Below are positions 59,752 to 64,000 of a stretch of 64,000 bases of DNA, piece by piece (position 1 is the stretch's first letter; the number at the start of each line of letters is the position of its first letter). Below the pieces are notes generated by a model, which was not told the origin of the DNA, made no database searches, and saw only the letters and a program-made list of their open reading frames with translations. Origin of the DNA: Adiantum capillus-veneris (taxonomy: Eukaryota > Streptophyta > Polypodiopsida > Polypodiales > Pteridaceae). The stretch spans positions 94,059,342-94,123,341 of the forward strand of contig CM043953.1 of assembly GCA_014529385.2 (NCBI GenBank), read 5' to 3'. Position numbers and translations under genes: made by a program.

Positions 59752-59841
<90 letters not shown>
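59752..59841. repeat. (TG)n(GA)n compound microsatellite
   Basis: About 50 bp TG then 40 bp GA. Confidence 0.95.
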
Positions 59842-59843
<2 letters not shown>

Positions 59844-59987
59844 TCGACGTGCCATTCGTTGAGGTGTTAGAGCGTTGCACGGAGGCCTTCAACTTTTGCA
59901 TTGAATTATTGAAGCACAACGAGCTCGAGGATTCAACGATGAAAGTCTAGCAATTTGTTGTGGATGTCTTGCACACATTGCATGCAC

Positions 59988-59989
<2 letters not shown>

Positions 59990-60071
<82 letters not shown>
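59990..60071. repeat. (TG)n(GA)n compound microsatellite
   Basis: TG tract with one C interruption, then GA. Confidence 0.95.
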
Positions 60072-60074
<3 letters not shown>

Positions 60075-60147
60075 TGATGTTGCTGATTGCAAGCTTTTGT
60101 GTGTGAGTGAGATTGTTGATAAAGAGAGAATGGTCCATTCGATTCAT

Positions 60148-60149
<2 letters not shown>

Positions 60150-60227
<78 letters not shown>
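60150..60227. repeat. (TG)n(GA)n compound microsatellite
   Basis: Third of the same kind in 500 bp. Confidence 0.95.
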
Positions 60228-60228
<1 letters not shown>

Positions 60229-61310
60229 ACATGTGTGAGTGAGTAAGAGAGAGCGCCATTCTCTACAACCTATGCAAGTGAGTGTGTGTGTATGTGTGAG
60301 AGAGGGAGGGGGCGGGGGGGGGTTAAGAGGATTCTCACGCCGACACTAGAGAGAGAGGGGAGGGAGAATAAGCATTGGTCTTACAATTAGCAATCGATAA
60401 AGCGACATCTATAGAATCGAGAATTGACGTAATTGGAAAAGTTTGATCCGACTGATCCAAGGTAGAAGGCAGGCAAGCCCAAGGTTGGCGGAGCTCAAGA
60501 GACGGAAAAGGCGGAAACGGGAGGCAACTCTTGCAACATTCGGCTATTTTTGAAGGTTTTTATGCTAGATTTCTTTGAGCTTGGCGGGTGATCTCGCCTT
60601 TGAATGGAATTGACATGAAATTTCAAGGTGGATCTCAAAATTCATAGATGGGATTGCTCTAAACCTAGGTTTTTTTTAGCGCTTAAAGAAAAATTAGATT
60701 TTTCGAGGCAAATCTCAAAATTTTGTAAGGGGGGTTACACTAAATCATATTGAGACGACAGAATGCTTCTCTCTAAAACTTATATATGAGAAAGTTTAGG
60801 GGAAGCTTTATTATATTTGATGGCTTTTACACTCAATTTCTCTATACTTTGTAGGTTTCCTCACCTTCAAATCTAGAGTTTCAAGATAATCTTCAAAATT
60901 TGTAGGTGGGATTACACTAAATGAATGAATTTTTAACAATTCAGCTATACTTTGCTTTTTCCCAAAACATTTAGAGGCAAATTCACTATCTTTGAAGGTT
61001 TTTGCACTAAAATTATTTGCACTTTGTAGGTTCTTTTTGCTACCATTGCTCTTTTGGAGCATGGAGATATTGCCTTTTTTTATGTTTGGCCAATCAATGG
61101 TGTGCAACGTTCAGTAGCAGTAACTCAACTATGAAGCAGAGGCAAATAGGGGATAGACATCGTTCGCTGGTGGGGAGCACTTGGTAGTAGTAGATGGGTG
61201 TTGTGTACATGGGTTTGCTCGAGCCATTAAGTGTTGGGGTTGGTAATGAGGGGATAAAAAGATAATGGCTAAGGTGGAAACAGCTCTACCCGCGACTCAA
61301 CAGAGTGTGC
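60228..61310. other. Non-coding; degenerate short repeat
   Basis: A ~35-bp phrase 'atctCAAAATTtgtaggtgGGATTaCaCTAAA' occurs at about 60,630, 60,711 and 60,889 with drift. No gene seen. Confidence 0.5.
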
Positions 61311-61311
61311 T

Positions 61312-61414
<103 letters not shown>

Positions 61415-61733
61415 CCCATTCGCCTGTCCAAACCTAGGGACACATTCTTCTCCATGCACTCTCCCATCCTCACATCATCAAGGATGCAATTGAAATGAAA
61501 AGTCAAAATGGGTTCTTTTCCTATAATGCTGAATATGAAAAGACCTTAATGGGGATGCAACAATGCAGCGCATCCTAGCATTGGATGCATTTGGGCTTTT
61601 TCTGTGGCTAGCAGTGTTGTTTTATATTCTGGGAGACACTGCCTCTGACTACTTGAAATGCACATATTTGAAGAACATGTAGATGTTTTATATCTATTCC
61701 AAGGTATGTGTGTGCATGCGCGCATGCGTACGT

Positions 61734-61807
61734 ATGTGTGTGTGTGTGTGTGTGTGCATGTGTGTGTGTGTGTGTGTGTGTGTGAGTGAGAGAGACAGAG
61801 AGAGAGA
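61734..61807. repeat. (TG)n(GA)n compound microsatellite
   Basis: TG tract with a GCA interruption; short GA part. Confidence 0.93.
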
Positions 61808-61884
61808 ACATAATTTTTAACAGCATAGGAAGAATCCAACTGGGCATTGAAAATCTAGCAACAAAGTCTTCAACTCAAGACTTG

Positions 61885-62046
<162 letters not shown>

Positions 62047-62322
62047 CTTTCCTTGGCAACTTGGTGGCCCTCCAAAAGTGACCGTGGAAAACATGGCACT
62101 AACAAAAACATGTCTTGCTTCAAACAGCTCAGGGTTGTGAGAAGCCCATCTTTGGGCAAGTCATGGTTTTGATAGCATGGTGCAACAACAACAAGCTGGT
62201 AGAAATTTGGTACATTGTCATTGGTCGATGAGTAGGGAGATATGGGTAGTTTGAATTTATTAGAAGTCGTGTGAAGGATGAGTCAGTCGCAACCAGTCAG
62301 CTAAAAGCACTCCATGTGCTCA

Positions 62323-62328
<6 letters not shown>

Positions 62329-62393
<65 letters not shown>
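62329..62393. repeat. (GA)n microsatellite
   Basis: 65 bp with one AAAG interruption. Confidence 0.95.
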
Positions 62394-62394
<1 letters not shown>

Positions 62395-62589
62395 CCTAGC
62401 ATGTCTTCAACTCAAAAGAATAGAGGAAGGGAGAAAAGAAGATGGAGAAACAGATAGCAAAGATCTACTCAATGAGTCTTGATCTCAAGATCTAATATGA
62501 GAGAGAGAAGGCAAACCTATGCATTGTTATCTTTTAGAGTGATTCCAAGGACTAGAGTTCCATCCTCCTCACATGTGGATGCATAGATA

Positions 62590-62612
62590 CACACACACAC
62601 ACACACACACAT
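62590..62612. repeat. (AC)n microsatellite
   Basis: Short AC run on the plus strand, opposite in strand to the neighbouring TG runs. Confidence 0.9.
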
Positions 62613-62632
62613 CTACCTCTATATGACTTCAT

Positions 62633-62688
62633 GTGTGTGTGTGTGTGTGTGTGTGAGTGTGTGCGAGAGAGAGAGAGAGAGAGAGAGA
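62633..62688. repeat. (TG)n(GA)n compound microsatellite
   Basis: Just upstream of Helitron terminus 2. Confidence 0.93.
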
Positions 62689-62708
62689 TCCAATTGACAT
62701 GATTTTCT

Positions 62709-62739
62709 TGGCCGCAGCATTGCGCGGGTCACATACTAG
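62709..62739 (+). mobile_element. Helitron 3' terminus 2
   Basis: GGCCGCAGCATTGCGCGGGT then CACATACTAG|T. It is almost the same as terminus 1 (last 16 bases GCGGGTCACATACTAG shared) with a stem CCGC/GCGG, and again a T follows. Confidence 0.78.
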
Positions 62740-62755
62740 TATGAAAGAAGGCATT

Positions 62756-62897
62756 ATCAAGTAAGCATCAACATACAATTTTCTCTTAAGTATGTTTATG
62801 TGAGCTCACATCTTATATATGGGTATATCAAGTAAGAATCAACATACAATTTGCTCTTAAGTATGTTTATATGACCTCACATCTTATACATGGGTAT
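62756..62897. repeat. 71-bp tandem duplication
   Basis: ATCAAGTAAGCATCAACATA at 62,756 and ATCAAGTAAGAATCAACATA at 62,827, both continuing to TCTTATAYATGGGTAT. Confidence 0.9.
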
Positions 62898-63470
62898 GGG
62901 ACAAAAGACTTACCCGCTTCAGTTAGTTAGAGTTGAGTCTCGCTGCATACCAAGGAGATTAAGGATATTTGGCTTTAAGAATTGCTAAAGTCTAGGCACA
63001 GAGTCTCAGTATTTTGTGCATATTCTAGGAAAAGTGAAGTATTTTTGGCTTCAACCTCCACATTTTAGTGGGTAGACATGGTTTCCTTCTTAAAACAGCA
63101 AAAGATAAAGCAATTTCCCAATAAAATACACGTAGAACAGTTCAAAAGTCAAGTATTAGCAAGACTTCTGGACCCTATCCCCTTTTGATACTCCTAATTT
63201 AGGAAAGTGTGTGACCATTATGTAAGGAATTTTGTTTAATTACACTAATATCACTGGTCGTTTGCGGGACTGGGCCCTTACATATGAGAAGGGGTTGGAC
63301 GCCTTCCCTTTATGTGAAAGGGGAGATGAATGGGAGCATATGAAATACAAAAGAAGTGTGCAAAAACTTGGGCAACAATGAGTCTTTATAGTTCTGCTAA
63401 TCATTGTGCTAATCTTTGCAATGCAAGGTTTACATGAATCACCAAAGCAAATAAGTGGAGACCATGTTTA
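62898..63470. other. Non-coding, nothing recognised
   Basis: No gene, repeat or transposon end that I can support. Confidence 0.4.
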
Positions 63471-63477
63471 GATTATC

Positions 63478-63630
63478 ATGGGAAGCTACTACAGCGACCC
63501 CAAGCTAAGGGACTACAGCGACCCTAGGCTAAGCTACTACAGCGACCCCAGGCTAAGGGACCCCTACTCGGCACTACGCATCTGCATGAGCTACTACAAC
63601 GACCCCAGGCTAAGCGACCCCTGGTCGGCA
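63478..63630 (+). repeat. Tandem YYSDPRLRD-coding repeat
   Basis: Four to five units of GCTACTACAGCGACCCCAGG with CTAAGGGAC or CTAAGCGAC spacers (units near 63,484, 63,510, 63,532 and 63,590). The open frame 63,478-63,711 reads YYSDPKLRDYSDPRLSYYSD and so on. It is either a short minisatellite or the remnant of a repetitive protein region. Confidence 0.7.
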
Positions 63631-63799
63631 CTGCAGTGTACTGACTGCTCGACCAAAGGCCAACCCAATCGCTTCTTGTGGTGTGCAAGTGCCTCAACAA
63701 GAATTGCCTAAGGTAGATGATAATTTGATGCATTCATTCAACGCATCCGTCAATTGTCAGCTTTCTTGCATATCACTTCTTTCCATCATTTGTGGTCGA

Positions 63800-64000
63800 A
63801 ATACTCATTCCTAGAGTCGGTATCAGGATCCTCCTATTGGAGGAACAGTTGCCACACCTATTCCTATGTATGGGACATTGCCCACGCCGCCCCCATGGCC
63901 CATTTCGGGAAACACGTGCTTTCCATCTAATGATGACTGTGAGGAGTTTGTCCCTTTGTCTCAAGAGGTTAACCTCATGAACACATTTGCCCCCCCCCCC
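63800..64000 (+). CDS. Partial open frame running off the right edge, unknown
   Basis: In one frame RYQDPPIGGTVATPIPMYGT, then LPTPPPWPISGNTCFPSNDD and EEFVPLSQEVNLMNTFAP are open to the end. Pro-rich; it could be a coding exon or a retrotransposon gag piece. The sequence ends in ten C, which may be an assembly edge. Confidence 0.3.

Noticed and set aside
63991-64000. (C)10 at the window end as a feature
   Set aside because: It is at the cut edge; its true length cannot be seen.

Overview
The window is nuclear DNA from a land plant with a large, repeat-laden genome. The evidence is the presence of LTR retrotransposons with chromodomain integrases, a tRNA-Asp-type and a tRNA-iMet-type primer site, plant-style GT-AG introns, Helitron ends, a hAT MITE and very long (GA)n and (TG)n microsatellites. 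A fern or another non-seed plant seems plausible from the style of the Ty3/gypsy proteins, but that is an impression. I could not identify the species.

Layout, left to right. 1-5,640: two reverse-strand LINE fragments and a decayed plus-strand Ty1/copia fragment, all joined by (GA)n tracts. About 5,770-9,099: two diverged copies of a ~1.3-1.5 kb LTR-like repeat. The right copy is the 3' LTR of a reverse-strand Ty3/gypsy element (called E1 here), whose integrase, RNase H and RT remnants fill 9,960-12,105.

12,106-48,010 is a nest of retrotransposons. Element N0 (5' LTR 12,106-12,936, tRNA-Asp-like PBS) sits in the RT of E1. N0 is split in its integrase by N1, a chromodomain gypsy with very short LTRs (21,965-45,779, TSD GGAGG). 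N1 in turn carries N2, a chromovirus (22,174-32,635, TSD TGTAG), in its leader, and N3, a reverse-oriented element without pol (33,655-41,390), in its gag. N0 also carries a 216-bp hAT-type MITE (15,241-15,456, TSD ATTAGAAC). No 3' LTR of N0 was found in the window.

49,867-56,535 is the most unusual part. Two plus-strand spliced genes of unknown function (A, with one stop codon; B, apparently intact) face two minus-strand genes: C, a decayed transposase-like gene, and a divergent histone H3 with the start MARTKQTAR, a tail of about 200 residues and a recognisable histone fold. The H3 gene is broken by two stops and an 80-bp tandem duplication. Between the two convergent pairs lie two 68-nt hairpins with the same 19-bp arms around a 166-bp tandem repeat. 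This could be a large DNA transposon carrying a histone H3 variant, or decayed host genes beside a transposon; the sequence alone does not decide.

56,700-64,000 holds tandemly duplicated LINE tails, a dense field of compound (TG)n(GA)n microsatellites, two Helitron 3' termini (ending at 59,485 and 62,739), and a partial open frame with a YYSDPRLRD-like repeat at the right edge.

Apart from gene B, nearly every coding region is interrupted. In N2 all six stops lie in one otherwise open frame and most fit a single C-to-T change, as expected from decay of methylated cytosines.
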